Assembly (NCBI GenBank): GCA_020851415.1
Contig: JADZCU010000004.1
Coordinates: forward strand, 62,001-126,000
Origin: Candidatus Peregrinibacteria bacterium
GTDB lineage: Bacteria > Patescibacteriota > Gracilibacteria > UBA1369
Length of the DNA: 64,000 nt
Reading direction: 5' to 3'
Under the pieces are notes generated by a model. The model was not told the DNA's origin and searched no databases. It worked only from the letters and a program-made list of their open reading frames with translations. Positions 1 through 8,716 of the stretch are shown one piece after another (the stretch's first letter is position 1; each line of letters opens with the position of its first letter). The position numbers and the translations under genes were made by a program.

Positions 1-192
1 GAAGAGATTATGAATCTACATAAGGATCACATGAATCGATACACTGTGATGGATGAGATTCAGAAACTTGTGGCTCTTAGAAATAACTCAGGTATGATTC
101 CGGGTCTCTATAATGAAGGCGGTAAAGTGAAACTGGATTATTTCCCGGCTGCTCCTTGCGACAATGTAGGTGTGGCTTTTGTTTACTTTTAG
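1..192 (+). CDS. C-terminal end of an unrecognised protein (cut by window edge)
   Basis: The reading frame is open from base 1 and ends at a TAG at 190-192, so this is probably the last 63 residues of a longer protein and not a small gene; the first in-frame ATG is at base 10. The visible part is mixed charged and aromatic and ends GVAFVYF. I see no diagnostic motif, membrane segment or repeat and cannot name a family. It converges on the ribosomal operon and shares a terminator with it. Confidence 0.55.
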   Translation, partial: EEIMNLHKDHMNRYTVMDEIQKLVALRNNSGMIPGLYNEGGKVKLDYFPAAPCDNVGVAFVYF

Positions 193-201
193 ATTTGATC
201 T

Positions 202-234
202 AAAAAAAACACCCCGCCATATCGGGGTGTTTTT
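202..234. terminator. Bidirectional Rho-independent terminator
   Basis: Stem CACCCCG (210-216) pairs with CGGGGTG (223-229) around a six-base loop, flanked by an A-run on the left and a T-run on the right. It can therefore terminate the rightward partial gene and also the leftward ribosomal operon after rpsI. Confidence 0.85.
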
Positions 235-266
235 CGGGTTGGTATAGTAAGTTCGTACTCTTTCTT

Positions 267-719
267 TTAGCGTTTGCTGAACTGTGGAGCGCGACGAGCA
301 CGTTTGAGACCTGGCTTTTTGCGTTCTTTTACACGTGCATCACGTGTAAGGAAGCCTGCTTTTTTGAGTGTACCGCGAAGTGTTTCATCAAATACGATCA
401 GGGCGCGAGCTATACCATGGCGAATTGCTTCAGCCTGAGCGCTCATGCCGCCGCCGGCTACTTTTACGGAAACATCAAAATTCTTTGAGTGACCAGTAAG
501 TTTTAACGCAGATTGAATTACTCCATGTGCGCTTGGAACTGTGAAGTATTCATTTTCAGGTTTATCATTTACTGTAACTACACCTTTGCCTTTAGCATAT
601 AAACGAACACGTGCTACCGCTGTTTTTCGTTTGCCTGCAGAGTAGTAATATTCTTGAGCAACTGTTTTTTTTGCAACAACCGGTTTAGTTGTACCTGATT
701 CTTCAGTCTTTTTCACCAT
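267..719 (-). CDS. rpsI: 30S ribosomal protein S9 (uS9)
   Basis: S9 binds the 3' major domain of 16S rRNA, and its C-terminal tail reaches the P site. The 150-residue protein has the S9 fold (GKRKTAVARVRL near residue 30, GGGMSAQAEAIRHGIARAL in the middle) and the conserved tail ending QFSKR. The first roughly 25 residues are an extra Lys/Thr/Val-rich extension compared with the usual 130-residue form. It is the last gene of the operon, 28 bases after rplM, and is followed by the shared terminator. Confidence 0.97.
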   Translation of the reverse strand: MVKKTEESGTTKPVVAKKTVAQEYYYSAGKRKTAVARVRLYAKGKGVVTVNDKPENEYFTVPSAHGVIQSALKLTGHSKNFDVSVKVAGGGMSAQAEAIRHGIARALIVFDETLRGTLKKAGFLTRDARVKERKKPGLKRARRAPQFSKR

Positions 720-747
720 AGGATAGGGGAGTTGAGATGTTTAAATA

Positions 748-1176
748 TTAGAGTTCAATAGGTTTTGGCTGTTGAGCTTCGTGGTCATGCTCAGCACCAC
801 TGTATACTTTGAGTTTTCTCAAAATATCTTTTTTCAATTTGTTGTGTGGAATCATGCCTGCAACTGCCATTTCGATCAGTTTTTCAGGTTTTACTTCACG
901 TTGTTTTGCAGCTGTAATAGCTTTTAAACCGTTTGGGAAACGGGAATGTTTGTAATAAACTTTCTGTTCAGCTTTGTTACCTGTTAATCGTACTTCTTTG
1001 GCATTGATAACTACAACGTAGTTTCCGCTGATAACATAAGGTGCAAATGTAGGGCTGTTTTTGCCACGGAGTAATGCAGCAATTTTACTTGCAACACGGC
1101 CTAGGCTTTTACCTTTTACATCTACCAGGTTCCATTCCTGTTTGATTTCAGATTGTTTTGGGGCGAATGTTTTCAT
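748..1176 (-). CDS. rplM: 50S ribosomal protein L13 (uL13)
   Basis: L13 is an early-assembly 23S rRNA-binding protein. The 142-residue product has the usual length and the conserved segments WNLVDVKGKSLGRVASKIA near the N-terminus and YYKHSRFPNGLK in the middle, plus GMIPHNKL. As in most bacteria it is paired with rpsI. The start is an ATG preceded by an A/T-rich leader with no Shine-Dalgarno motif. Confidence 0.97.
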   Translation of the reverse strand: MKTFAPKQSEIKQEWNLVDVKGKSLGRVASKIAALLRGKNSPTFAPYVISGNYVVVINAKEVRLTGNKAEQKVYYKHSRFPNGLKAITAAKQREVKPEKLIEMAVAGMIPHNKLKKDILRKLKVYSGAEHDHEAQQPKPIEL

Positions 1177-1210
1177 GATTATTTGGGATTAACCCGGATT
1201 ATAGACAAGA

Positions 1211-1564
1211 TTATACAAGTTCAATTTGAACGATTGGAGCTGCGTCACCTGCGCGGAAACCCATATCGCTGATGCGTGTATAGCCGCTGTTGCGATCCTG
1301 GTATCGTTTTGTGATTTCGTCGACGAGCTTTTTGGAGCAGATCTCACTTTGGACAAGAGAGCTTACTTTACGAATGGCAGTTTTCTTATCAGCATGTTTT
1401 GCATCGTTGATAAGTTTATCCATAATTCCCTGAAGAGCTTTAGCTTTTGCTTTGGTAGTCTTGATTTTCTCTTCAAGAATCAGAGATGTAGCCAGGTTAT
1501 ACATGAGGAGTTTTCTCTGTCCTTTTGGCAGTCCGAGGTAGAGCTTTTTTACATTATGTCGCAT
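1211..1564 (-). CDS. rplQ: 50S ribosomal protein L17 (bL17)
   Basis: L17 sits near the exit tunnel of the large subunit. The 117-residue sequence has the hallmark N-terminus (MRHNVKKLYLGLPKGQRKLL) and the central LILEEKIKTTKAKAKAL helix, and ends in the short RAGDAAPIVQIELV strand. It follows rpoA by 27 bases, the standard bacterial order. An open frame on the opposite strand over the same bases is only a shadow. Confidence 0.97.
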   Translation of the reverse strand: MRHNVKKLYLGLPKGQRKLLMYNLATSLILEEKIKTTKAKAKALQGIMDKLINDAKHADKKTAIRKVSSLVQSEICSKKLVDEITKRYQDRNSGYTRISDMGFRAGDAAPIVQIELV

Positions 1565-1591
1565 GGTCGTGAGTGAGATGAAATGACAAAT

Positions 1592-2566
1592 TTATTCTTT
1601 AGCCAGGCTCTTGTCGCGGGTTGCGAGAGCTGCAGCAACTTCTGTGAGTGCCTTTTTACCAAATCCGCGGAGGTTTGACAACTTACTTTCTGTACATTTT
1701 TCGAGCTGTTCAACTGAACCGATTCCGCCGTTGATCAAAGCATTCAATGTACGAGGGGAGAAACCAAGGATTTCAATAGGAGTATAGGACTCTTGTGCTG
1801 GTTTATTCTTTTCTTCAGCTTGTTCTTTTTCAGCGATCTTTTTGAAATCGCTCATGTATGCTTCCTCAACCATTGCGTTTTCCTGATTGAAGAGGCTGAA
1901 GTAAGACTGGAGAATGTTAGAAGCGAATTTAACTGCGTCTTCCGGAGTGATTGAACCATCTGTCATAACTTCCAGAGTGAGCTTATCAAGGTTGGTCATT
2001 TGACCTACACGTGCAGCCTCGATTTCGTAGCGTACTTTTTTAACTGGGGAGAATACAGAATCCAGGAGAATTAAACCTGGCTCATTTGTTTCACGTTGAC
2101 GCTGAGTAGCAGGAACGTAACCTACACCTTTATCTACATGGAGTTCAATGTTGAGTTTTGCACCTTTTTCGAGTGTTGTAATGTAGAGATCTGGATTGAG
2201 TACTTCTACATCGCTTGGGCACTTGATGTCTTTAGCTGTAACAACACCTTCTTTGCTTACTGTGAGATTGCAAACTGAAGATGCTGTGCTGGTTTTTCGT
2301 AAATGTACCTGCTTAAGGCTCAGGTTGATATCTAAAATGCTGTCTTTTACGCCTTTTAGCGTGGAATATTCGTGACTTGCACCTTCGATTTTTACTGCAG
2401 TAATGCAGGCACCCGGCAACGAAGAAAGCAGAATACGGCGAAAGCTGTTTCCAATAGTAGTACCATAACCAGGAGGCAGTGGACTTACTGTAAATACAGC
2501 ATGGGTTCCGCTTATGCGCTCAGTCTTGATCTTTGGAATGCCGATTTCAGCTTGAATCTGATGCAT
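1592..2566 (-). CDS. rpoA: RNA polymerase alpha subunit
   Basis: Alpha dimerises to nucleate core RNA polymerase assembly. At 324 residues it has both domains: an N-terminal assembly domain (roughly 1-235, with PLPPGYGTTIGNSFRRILLSS and LDSVFSPVKKVRYEIEAARV) and a C-terminal helix-hairpin domain (about 258-320, FSPRTLNALINGGIGSVEQL, RGFGKKALTEV) that contacts UP elements and activators. A charged Glu/Lys linker joins them. It lies between rpsD and rplQ, the classical alpha operon order. Confidence 0.97.
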   Translation of the reverse strand: MHQIQAEIGIPKIKTERISGTHAVFTVSPLPPGYGTTIGNSFRRILLSSLPGACITAVKIEGASHEYSTLKGVKDSILDINLSLKQVHLRKTSTASSVCNLTVSKEGVVTAKDIKCPSDVEVLNPDLYITTLEKGAKLNIELHVDKGVGYVPATQRQRETNEPGLILLDSVFSPVKKVRYEIEAARVGQMTNLDKLTLEVMTDGSITPEDAVKFASNILQSYFSLFNQENAMVEEAYMSDFKKIAEKEQAEEKNKPAQESYTPIEILGFSPRTLNALINGGIGSVEQLEKCTESKLSNLRGFGKKALTEVAAALATRDKSLAKE

Positions 2567-2585
2567 TATCGATGTGGGTTATAAA

Positions 2586-3194
2586 TTATTTAGAATAGAA
2601 TTCTACGATCAAGCTTGATGAAATAGCTTGCTCGAGTTCGTCGGCTTCAATTGCTCTCGTAACTTCCCCACTGAGAGTTTTGTAGTCAACTTTTACCCAT
2701 TTTGCTGGCGCAAATTTCTGTTTTTCAAGGTCCGCAAAGAGTGGGGAACTCTTGGCGCGATCGATAACGTCAAATTTGTCACCGATTTTAATATGTATGG
2801 AGGGGGTCTTTACGCGCTGGCCGTTTACACGCATCAATCCATGGCTTACGATCTGACGAGCCTGGTTGCGAGTCTTTGCCATACCTGCACGATAAATTAC
2901 GTTGTCTAAGCGATATTCTAATAACTTGAAAAGAGCATTACCTGTAATGTCCTTAGCTTTTGCAGCTTTTTTGAAATAGTTACCAAGTTGGCGTTCTGTT
3001 ACGCCATACATGAACTTCAACTTCTGTTTTTCACGAAGTTGACGTGCATATTCAGATGGTTTGGAAACATTTCCTTTTGGTCCGTGCATGCCTGGGCGAT
3101 AGTTCTTTTTCTTCAGATTGTATTTTTCTGATCCGAAGATGTTAAGGCCTTCGCGGCGGACAATACGAGCTTTTGGTCCAGTATATCGTGACAT
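2586..3194 (-). CDS. rpsD: 30S ribosomal protein S4 (uS4)
   Basis: S4 starts 30S assembly by binding the 5' domain of 16S rRNA and in many bacteria represses the alpha operon. The 202-residue protein has the normal length and a clear S4 RNA-binding domain (RLDNVIYRAGMAKTRNQARQ, then RVNGQRV). The N-terminal region lacks the Cys4 zinc site found in some S4 proteins, so this is the zinc-independent form. It sits between rpsK and rpoA. Confidence 0.97.
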   Translation of the reverse strand: MSRYTGPKARIVRREGLNIFGSEKYNLKKKNYRPGMHGPKGNVSKPSEYARQLREKQKLKFMYGVTERQLGNYFKKAAKAKDITGNALFKLLEYRLDNVIYRAGMAKTRNQARQIVSHGLMRVNGQRVKTPSIHIKIGDKFDVIDRAKSSPLFADLEKQKFAPAKWVKVDYKTLSGEVTRAIEADELEQAISSSLIVEFYSK

Positions 3195-3224
3195 ATTATT
3201 TAGGGGGAATAAAAAACTTACAAA

Positions 3225-3686
3225 CTAAACGCGGCGTGATTTGCGTGGACGGCATCCATTGTGTGGAACAGGTGTAATGTCAGTGAGACGTTCAATTGAA
3301 ACGCCACCTGCCTGTAAACCACGGATCGCTTGTTCTCGTCCGTTGCCGGCACCTTTTACATAAACATGCACTTTTTCAAGACCAAACACTTTAGCTTTTG
3401 TTATAGCAGTTTCAGCTGCAACCTGAGCAGCATATGGAGTAGCTTTACGAGGACCTTTGAAACCACATGTACCTGAACTGCTCCATGAAACCACTTCACC
3501 ATTTGGATCAGTAACTGTAACAATTGTGTTGTTGAAAGAAGCTTGAATAAATACTTTTCCTTCAGTCAAAAGTCTGCGCTTTGGCTTACCCTTTTTGCCT
3601 TTAGCCGCCTTTACTGGAGCCGCTGCCTTTACAGGAGCTTTGCTTTCGGCTGCCTTGGCTTCACTTTTAATATTTTCTTCTGCCAT
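3225..3686 (-). CDS. rpsK: 30S ribosomal protein S11 (uS11)
   Basis: S11 lines the platform of the small subunit near the mRNA exit. The conserved core begins about residue 40 (FIQASFNNTIVTVTDPNGEV) and ends with the typical DITPVPHNGCRPRKSRRV. The first ~38 residues are a low-complexity Lys/Ala/Pro extension that makes the protein 153 residues long, against about 129 in E. coli. The neighbours rpsM and rpsD are in standard order. Confidence 0.97.
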   Translation of the reverse strand: MAEENIKSEAKAAESKAPVKAAAPVKAAKGKKGKPKRRLLTEGKVFIQASFNNTIVTVTDPNGEVVSWSSSGTCGFKGPRKATPYAAQVAAETAITKAKVFGLEKVHVYVKGAGNGREQAIRGLQAGGVSIERLTDITPVPHNGCRPRKSRRV

Positions 3687-3724
3687 ATGTTTGGTAATTA
3701 ATTACGGATTTCAATTATTAATGA

Positions 3725-4099
3725 TTACTTAGTAGCAATCTTCTTATTTGCTACTGTCTTCTTCTTACCCTTGCGAGTTCGGGCATTCTTCTTTGTCTTT
3801 TGACCACGCACAGGTAAACCTCTGCGATGACGGTAGCCACGATAGGTACCAACTTCCTGCAGATGTTTGATATCCATTTGAACCTTGCGACGGAGATCAC
3901 CTTCGACAGGCATTTTCTCGATTTTTTCACGGATTCTTGCGAGCTGGTCTTCTGATAAATCCTGGATTTTCGCCATAGGATCTATGTTTGCGTCATCGAG
4001 GATTTTCTTACTGATACTACGGCCAATGCCATAGATTGCAGTCAAACCGATAAGTACACGTTTTTCCTTTGGAAGGTTAACACCGGCAATGCGAGCCAT
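3725..4099 (-). CDS. rpsM: 30S ribosomal protein S13 (uS13)
   Basis: S13 contacts P-site tRNA and forms inter-subunit bridges with L5. The 124-residue sequence shows the family signature from the start ([19 protein letters not shown]), the YGIGRS helix-hairpin and the basic tail ([16 protein letters not shown]). Length is normal. It follows rpmJ and precedes rpsK, as in the bacterial alpha operon. Confidence 0.97.
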   Translation of the reverse strand: MARIAGVNLPKEKRVLIGLTAIYGIGRSISKKILDDANIDPMAKIQDLSEDQLARIREKIEKMPVEGDLRRKVQMDIKHLQEVGTYRGYRHRRGLPVRGQKTKKNARTRKGKKKTVANKKIATK

Positions 4100-4178
4100 T
4101 TTTAATGTAATTAGTAATTAGTATGATTTTAGCAATTGACCATTTGGAGTTTTTGACACAGGAAGCTTCCAAATAAGC

Positions 4179-4292
4179 TTAGCCCTGACGCTGTTTGTGC
4201 TTCTTGTTTTCACAGATTACGCGCACAACACCGTTACGACGGATTACTTTGCATTTATCACAGATTGTTTTGACTGAAGATCGTACCTTCAT
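4179..4292 (-). CDS. rpmJ: 50S ribosomal protein L36 (bL36), 37 residues
   Basis: This short gene was found by translating the gap between infA and rpsM. It runs ATG (4290-4292) to TAA (4179-4181) and gives a 37-residue protein starting [15 protein letters not shown] and ending KHKQRQG. The zinc ligands follow the C-x2-C ... C-x4-H pattern of zinc-type L36. It lies 9 bases after infA and 79 bases before rpsM, the standard position. Confidence 0.97.
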   Translation of the reverse strand: MKVRSSVKTICDKCKVIRRNGVVRVICENKKHKQRQG

Positions 4293-4301
4293 AGGAGTGA
4301 G

Positions 4302-4619
4302 TTATTCGGCTTTATTAGTAGGAGCTGTTTCGGTTGGGACAACCGGTGTTGTCGCTTGAGGTGGTACCTGTGGCTGTTGACCCGGTCTTACGTCTTTGTG
4401 ACGGAATATGATTCTACCTTTTGAAAGATCATAAGGAGTCAACTCAATTGTTACTTTATCACCCGGGAGTATTCGAATGTGGTTAACCCTCATTCGCCCG
4501 GAGATGTGTGCCAAAACGACATGATCCGGATAGTTCTCGTCGAGGAGTTTCACGCGGAAAGTCGCATTAGGTAGCGCTTCTGTAACGACTCCGAGTAATT
4601 CAATTACCTCTTTGCCCAT
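4302..4619 (-). CDS. infA: Translation initiation factor IF-1 with C-terminal extension
   Basis: IF-1 is an OB-fold protein that blocks the A site during initiation. I place the start at the ATG at 4617-4619 ([12 protein letters not shown]), matching the family N-terminus; an upstream GTG at 4694 would add 25 residues unlike IF-1. The OB core ([41 protein letters not shown]) fills about 75 residues. A further ~30-residue Pro/Thr/Gln-rich tail follows, which is unusual for a protein normally about 72 residues long. Confidence 0.93.
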   Translation of the reverse strand: MGKEVIELLGVVTEALPNATFRVKLLDENYPDHVVLAHISGRMRVNHIRILPGDKVTIELTPYDLSKGRIIFRHKDVRPGQQPQVPPQATTPVVPTETAPTNKAE

Positions 4620-4726
4620 AGGGTGGTTTTTAGCTTTGTTTAGCCTTTTTTCCTGTAAAAAGTTACAGTAAAGCGTTAGGATTTTACACGACACTTTTTA
4701 CTATTGCAACCTTTTTTTCCAAAATA

Positions 4727-5506
4727 TCAGGTAGGCCTTGTTGTAAGTATTTCTGCGCCTTTTTCGGTGATGAGAATTGTGTGTTCGACCTGTACGGAAA
4801 GTGATCCGTCTTTTGTTGCAAATGTCCACCCGTCCTTGAGTAATTTCACGTCCGGTTTTTTCATTGTAATTATAGGCTCAATGGCAATAGTCATGCCAGT
4901 CTGAAGAATCGGACCGCGATCTTTGTCACGAAAATTTGGGACTTGCGGATCTTCATGCATTTCGTGTCCGATACCATGACCGACCAGATCACGGACAACA
5001 CCGAATCCTTGTTCTTCTACGATGTCCTGAATCACACCGCTTATTTCGTGAATGCGAATTCCCGGGCGTGCGGTTTCGATAGCTTTTTTTAATGCTTTTT
5101 CAGCTGTATTGATAAGTTTTTGAGCATCGGGAGAAATCGATCCGATACCTACAGTGATGGCTGAGTCTGTGTGGAATTTTTGGTGAATTACTCCACAATC
5201 GATGGTGACAATGTCGCCGTCTTTGAGTTTGTAGTTTGTAGGAATACCGTGAACTACCTGTTCGTTTACATTTGCGCAAATGACATTTGGGTATCCATGG
5301 TAACCTTTAAATGACGGAAGGACATTCATTTCCTTCATCATTTTTTCTGCGTGTTGGTCCAGCTCTAACGTGGTAACTCCTGCTTTCGCCATTTTCCCTA
5401 CTTCGTACAGAATTTTGCCTAAAATTTTTCCGCCTTCACGCATAGCTTTAATATCTTCTTTGTCTTTTATACCGATGCGCAATTTGCCTTCTCGCCAGAT
5501 TTTCAC
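4727..5506 (-). CDS. map: Methionine aminopeptidase, type I
   Basis: It removes the initiator methionine from nascent proteins. The pita-bread fold metal ligands are all visible: Asp in TIDCG, Asp in HTDSA, His in VGHGIGHEMHE, Glu in IAIEPI and Glu in VEHTILIT. The length of 259 residues is normal. The start is a GTG 11 bases after the adk stop, and the stop is a TGA, which argues that UGA is not recoded. It sits in the usual secY-adk-map-infA order. Confidence 0.95.
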   Translation of the reverse strand: MKIWREGKLRIGIKDKEDIKAMREGGKILGKILYEVGKMAKAGVTTLELDQHAEKMMKEMNVLPSFKGYHGYPNVICANVNEQVVHGIPTNYKLKDGDIVTIDCGVIHQKFHTDSAITVGIGSISPDAQKLINTAEKALKKAIETARPGIRIHEISGVIQDIVEEQGFGVVRDLVGHGIGHEMHEDPQVPNFRDKDRGPILQTGMTIAIEPIITMKKPDVKLLKDGWTFATKDGSLSVQVEHTILITEKGAEILTTRPT

Positions 5507-5517
5507 AGTGAAATAAG

Positions 5518-6156
5518 TTAGGATAAAATTTTAGCAACAACCTCAAGAATTTCTTTTGCCGCAGTGTCAATAGGTTGGTCACCGTTCATAGTAACCATGA
5601 GGTTTTCCTTTTTGTATTTTTCAATGACCGGCATGGTTTCTTCATTGAAAGCTGCGATGCGTGTTTTGATACTTTCTGGATTGTCGTCACTGCGTGTTAC
5701 CAGTTTGCCGCCGCATTTTTCACAGTTGTCCTTGGTGTAGTCGGCCGGGTAAACGGTTTTGCAATTTTCGCATAATCTGCGTGTTGTCAGGCGGCGAAGC
5801 GCGGTTGATTCCGGTACATTTATGAGAATGCCGGTAAACTTTCTTCCGTTTCTTTCCATCAAGGCATCAAATGTTTCCGCTTGTTCCATTTTTCTTGGGA
5901 TGCCATCGAAGAGTACCGCTTTACCGTTTGGTAAATGGTGCATGAAGTTTTCGATGATATCCATGACGATTTCGTTTGGAACCAGTTTGCCGGATTCAAC
6001 TATACTTTTTACTTTACGGGCAAGCTCTGTGTCTTCGGATGAAAGTTTGCGAAGTTCAGATCCGGTTTCAAAAATAACGAATCCGTATTTCTCGGCGATG
6101 ATTTTACTTAAGGTGCCTTTACCGGATCCCTGAATGCCAAAGAGGACGATGTCCAT
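5518..6156 (-). CDS. adk: Adenylate kinase, zinc-LID type
   Basis: It interconverts ATP + AMP and 2 ADP. The P-loop is at residues 7-15 (GIQGSGKGT), the AMP-binding segment is ETGSELRKL, and DGIPRK replaces the common DGFPR. The LID domain has four cysteines in two C-x2-C pairs (CENC and CEKC), the structural zinc form. The 212-residue length is normal. It is the second gene after secY in the operon. Confidence 0.95.
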   Translation of the reverse strand: MDIVLFGIQGSGKGTLSKIIAEKYGFVIFETGSELRKLSSEDTELARKVKSIVESGKLVPNEIVMDIIENFMHHLPNGKAVLFDGIPRKMEQAETFDALMERNGRKFTGILINVPESTALRRLTTRRLCENCKTVYPADYTKDNCEKCGGKLVTRSDDNPESIKTRIAAFNEETMPVIEKYKKENLMVTMNGDQPIDTAAKEILEVVAKILS

Positions 6157-6226
6157 AGTGTTGAGAATGTGGATAGGAGAGCCTGGGCGATATTTGGATC
6201 GCGCCTTTCTTGGCTCTAGCGATTTT

Positions 6227-7519
6227 CTAATACAGTTTGTTGTAATCGTGCATTACGAGCTGCGCATTGACCTGACGGAACAGTTCGAGTACGACACCAA
6301 CCACGATAATCAAGCTGGCACCACCTACAATGTTTGCGGTTGAGCCCATATTGAGAGAAGAGAAAATTATGCTAATGATCATCGGAGCTATTGCCAGGAA
6401 GGCAATGAACAAGCCACCGAAAAGGTTGAGACGACTTGAAACTTTATCGAGGTATTCAGCAGTTTGCTTACCTGGGCGAATGCCTGGGATGTATCCGCCG
6501 CGTTTTTGAATGTTTTCAGCTACCTGTTCCGGGTTGAATGTGATCGACACATAGAAGAATGTGAAAGCCATTACCAGGATGAAATAGAGAACCAGATATT
6601 GCCAGTTGCTTTGTTGTAAGTATGTATCAAAGAATGCACCGATTGCTTTTAATGTGTCGTTGGTTGAATTCTTGAAGAATGATCCAAGGATTGTTGGAAA
6701 GCTCATAACTGATACGGCGAAGATGATTGGAATCATACCTGCCTGATTGATACGGATTGGGAGTGCTGAGTTTACGCTTTTGCCACGGACTCCGCGACCT
6801 GCATAAATGATTGGAATATTACGCACACCTTCGGTAATAAGAATTGCTGATACGGTAAATACCAGGGTCATGAGTATGCTGATAACCAGCGGTATGAGTT
6901 GTTCTGAAGATTGTTGAGCAAGTGCTAAAGATTGACCTACGAATCCAGGAATACCAACTATGATACCGGCGAAGATCAGTAACGACACTCCGTTGCCTAA
7001 GCCTTTTTCTGAAATAAGTTCACCTAACCACATCATCAACATTGAACCGGCTACGATTGTGATCATCACCGGGATGATGATGTTTGCTGAGTGGATGTCT
7101 ATAATAGGTACTGGAGATTGTGAGTTGAGAAGAGCTAACATTCCATATGATTGAATGAAAGCGATTGGGATAGTGAGGTAACGGGTATACTGATTTAATG
7201 TTTTTCGACCTTGTTCACCTTCCTTGGAAAGGTTTTCCCACTTTGGGATAATTACCGTAAGGAGTTGTACGATGATTGATGCATTAATATATGGAGAAAG
7301 ACCCATCAAAATAATGGAGAAGTTCTCGGCACTTCCACCTGTGAGCATGCTGAACATACCAAGCAGTTGGTTTTGAGCGTAGATTACCTGGAGCGCGCTG
7401 GTGTTTGCTCCCGGGATAGTTATCTGAGCCAGGAGACGGGTGAGTATGAGGATACCAAAAGTGAAAAGGATCTTATTACGAAGATCCTTAGAATGCCAGA
7501 TTTGAAGCAGATAGTTCAT
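6227..7519 (-). CDS. secY: Protein translocase channel subunit SecY
   Basis: SecY forms the membrane channel for Sec-dependent export and membrane insertion. The 430-residue protein is highly hydrophobic with about ten transmembrane segments. It shows family features such as GLSPYINASIIVQLL, the cytoplasmic RNIPIIYAGRG stretch and the C-terminal PGIRPGKQTAEYLDKV region. It lies between rplO and adk, as in typical spc operons. Confidence 0.96.
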   Translation of the reverse strand: MNYLLQIWHSKDLRNKILFTFGILILTRLLAQITIPGANTSALQVIYAQNQLLGMFSMLTGGSAENFSIILMGLSPYINASIIVQLLTVIIPKWENLSKEGEQGRKTLNQYTRYLTIPIAFIQSYGMLALLNSQSPVPIIDIHSANIIIPVMITIVAGSMLMMWLGELISEKGLGNGVSLLIFAGIIVGIPGFVGQSLALAQQSSEQLIPLVISILMTLVFTVSAILITEGVRNIPIIYAGRGVRGKSVNSALPIRINQAGMIPIIFAVSVMSFPTILGSFFKNSTNDTLKAIGAFFDTYLQQSNWQYLVLYFILVMAFTFFYVSITFNPEQVAENIQKRGGYIPGIRPGKQTAEYLDKVSSRLNLFGGLFIAFLAIAPMIISIIFSSLNMGSTANIVGGASLIIVVGVVLELFRQVNAQLVMHDYNKLY

Positions 7520-7568
7520 GGAAACAGTAAGACAGGTATATCAAGATTTGTTCGCGGAAAGTATATAC

Positions 7569-8039
7569 CTATTTTTCAGTTTCGGCACCAGCTTTCATCA
7601 TTTCTTCAAACTTACCTTTGGCTTTTTCAATTTTTTCTTTGGCTGAAGCGGAAATTTTATCAACTTTCACTACAAGCTTTTTAGTAAGTTCGCCGTCACC
7701 GAGTACTTTAACAGGCATATTTTTTCGGCAGATGAGATTTCTCTCAAACAGTTTTGTTATGTTTACTTCTTCGTTTTCTTCAAACACGTTGAGTGCACCG
7801 ACATTTACCACTTGATAGGCAACGCGGTTGATGTTTCTAAAGCCACCGAGTTTTGGCATTTTGCGATAAAGGGGAGTCTGTCCACCTTCGAAACCCGGAC
7901 TAGCTGAACTACCAGTACGTTGGCGTTGACCGTTCATACCACGAGTTGAATAGGTACCGTGACCGGAACCGTTACCACGACCTACTACTTTACGTTTTTT
8001 GCGGGCGCCTGGGTTGCTTTTGAGTTTCAGGAGAGACAT
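7569..8039 (-). CDS. rplO: 50S ribosomal protein L15 (uL15)
   Basis: L15 binds 23S rRNA late in assembly. The Gly/Arg-rich N-terminal half (GRGNGSGHGTYSTRGMNGQR, GFEGGQTPLYRKMPKLGGF) and the globular C-terminal part are both present; 156 residues is near normal. It directly follows rpsE with no rpmD between them, whereas most bacteria have rpsE-rpmD-rplO. Confidence 0.96.
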   Translation of the reverse strand: MSLLKLKSNPGARKKRKVVGRGNGSGHGTYSTRGMNGQRQRTGSSASPGFEGGQTPLYRKMPKLGGFRNINRVAYQVVNVGALNVFEENEEVNITKLFERNLICRKNMPVKVLGDGELTKKLVVKVDKISASAKEKIEKAKGKFEEMMKAGAETEK

Positions 8040-8067
8040 CTCTTTGTGTAATTAGTAATTATTGTGA

Positions 8068-8685
8068 TTAGGCTTTCTTTTCATTCTTTGGATCTGCTTT
8101 TGGGGCAGTGGTTTGTGGTTTTGAGTGGTGTTGCTGTCTCATTGGAGGTCTTCCTGCAGTTGTTGGTGTAAATTTAGGAGCACTTACTGTCGCTACTGTA
8201 GTTGCTTTTTTCTTTAACCAAGGAATCTGTTGAAGTCTTGCGAGAGCCATAATTGCTGCCTGGCTGTTTGTAACACGATTATTGCAACCAAGAGACTTGC
8301 TGAGAATGTCCTGTACTCCTGAAAGTTCTACGATTTTGCGGAGTGGACCACCGGCGATGATACCAGTACCAGGGCAAGCAGGCATAAGGAGGAGTTTTGC
8401 ACTCTTGAATTTTACCTGGATGCGATGAGGGATTGTTTGACCAGCCATTGGAACTTCAACCATAGCTTTCTTAGCCTGAGCAATAGCTTTTTGAATAGCT
8501 CCAGTTACTTCAGTGGACTTTCCAATACCGACACCAACTTTGCCTTTGCGGTTACCAACTACAACCGTTGCGCGGAAGCGGAGACGGCGACCACCTTTTA
8601 CTACACGGGTTACGCGATCAAGCTGAATTACTTCTTCTTCGAATTCTTTTACTTCCTTAACGTGTTGTCTACCTCTTTTTTGCAT
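8068..8685 (-). CDS. rpsE: 30S ribosomal protein S5 (uS5)
   Basis: S5 shapes the mRNA entry channel and decoding fidelity. It has the double-stranded-RNA-like N-terminal domain (VTRVVKGGRRLRFRATVVVG) and the C-terminal domain (LLMPACPGTGIIAGGPLRKI). At 205 residues it exceeds the usual ~165; the excess is a C-terminal tail rich in Pro, Thr, Gln and Lys after about residue 165. The bases downstream lead straight to rplO. Confidence 0.96.
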   Translation of the reverse strand: MQKRGRQHVKEVKEFEEEVIQLDRVTRVVKGGRRLRFRATVVVGNRKGKVGVGIGKSTEVTGAIQKAIAQAKKAMVEVPMAGQTIPHRIQVKFKSAKLLLMPACPGTGIIAGGPLRKIVELSGVQDILSKSLGCNNRVTNSQAAIMALARLQQIPWLKKKATTVATVSAPKFTPTTAGRPPMRQQHHSKPQTTAPKADPKNEKKA

Positions 8686-8716
8686 AATAATATTGTGAGA
8701 TTAGGGTAAGTTTTTA

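Noticed and set aside
4620-4694. Longer IF-1 starting at GTG 4694
   Set aside because: The added 25 residues do not resemble any IF-1, and the conserved N-terminus begins at ATG 4619.
5759-6133. Long plus-strand frame opposite adk
   Set aside because: It is an antisense shadow of a clear adenylate kinase gene; similar shadows lie opposite rpsD, fusA, rpoB and rpoC.
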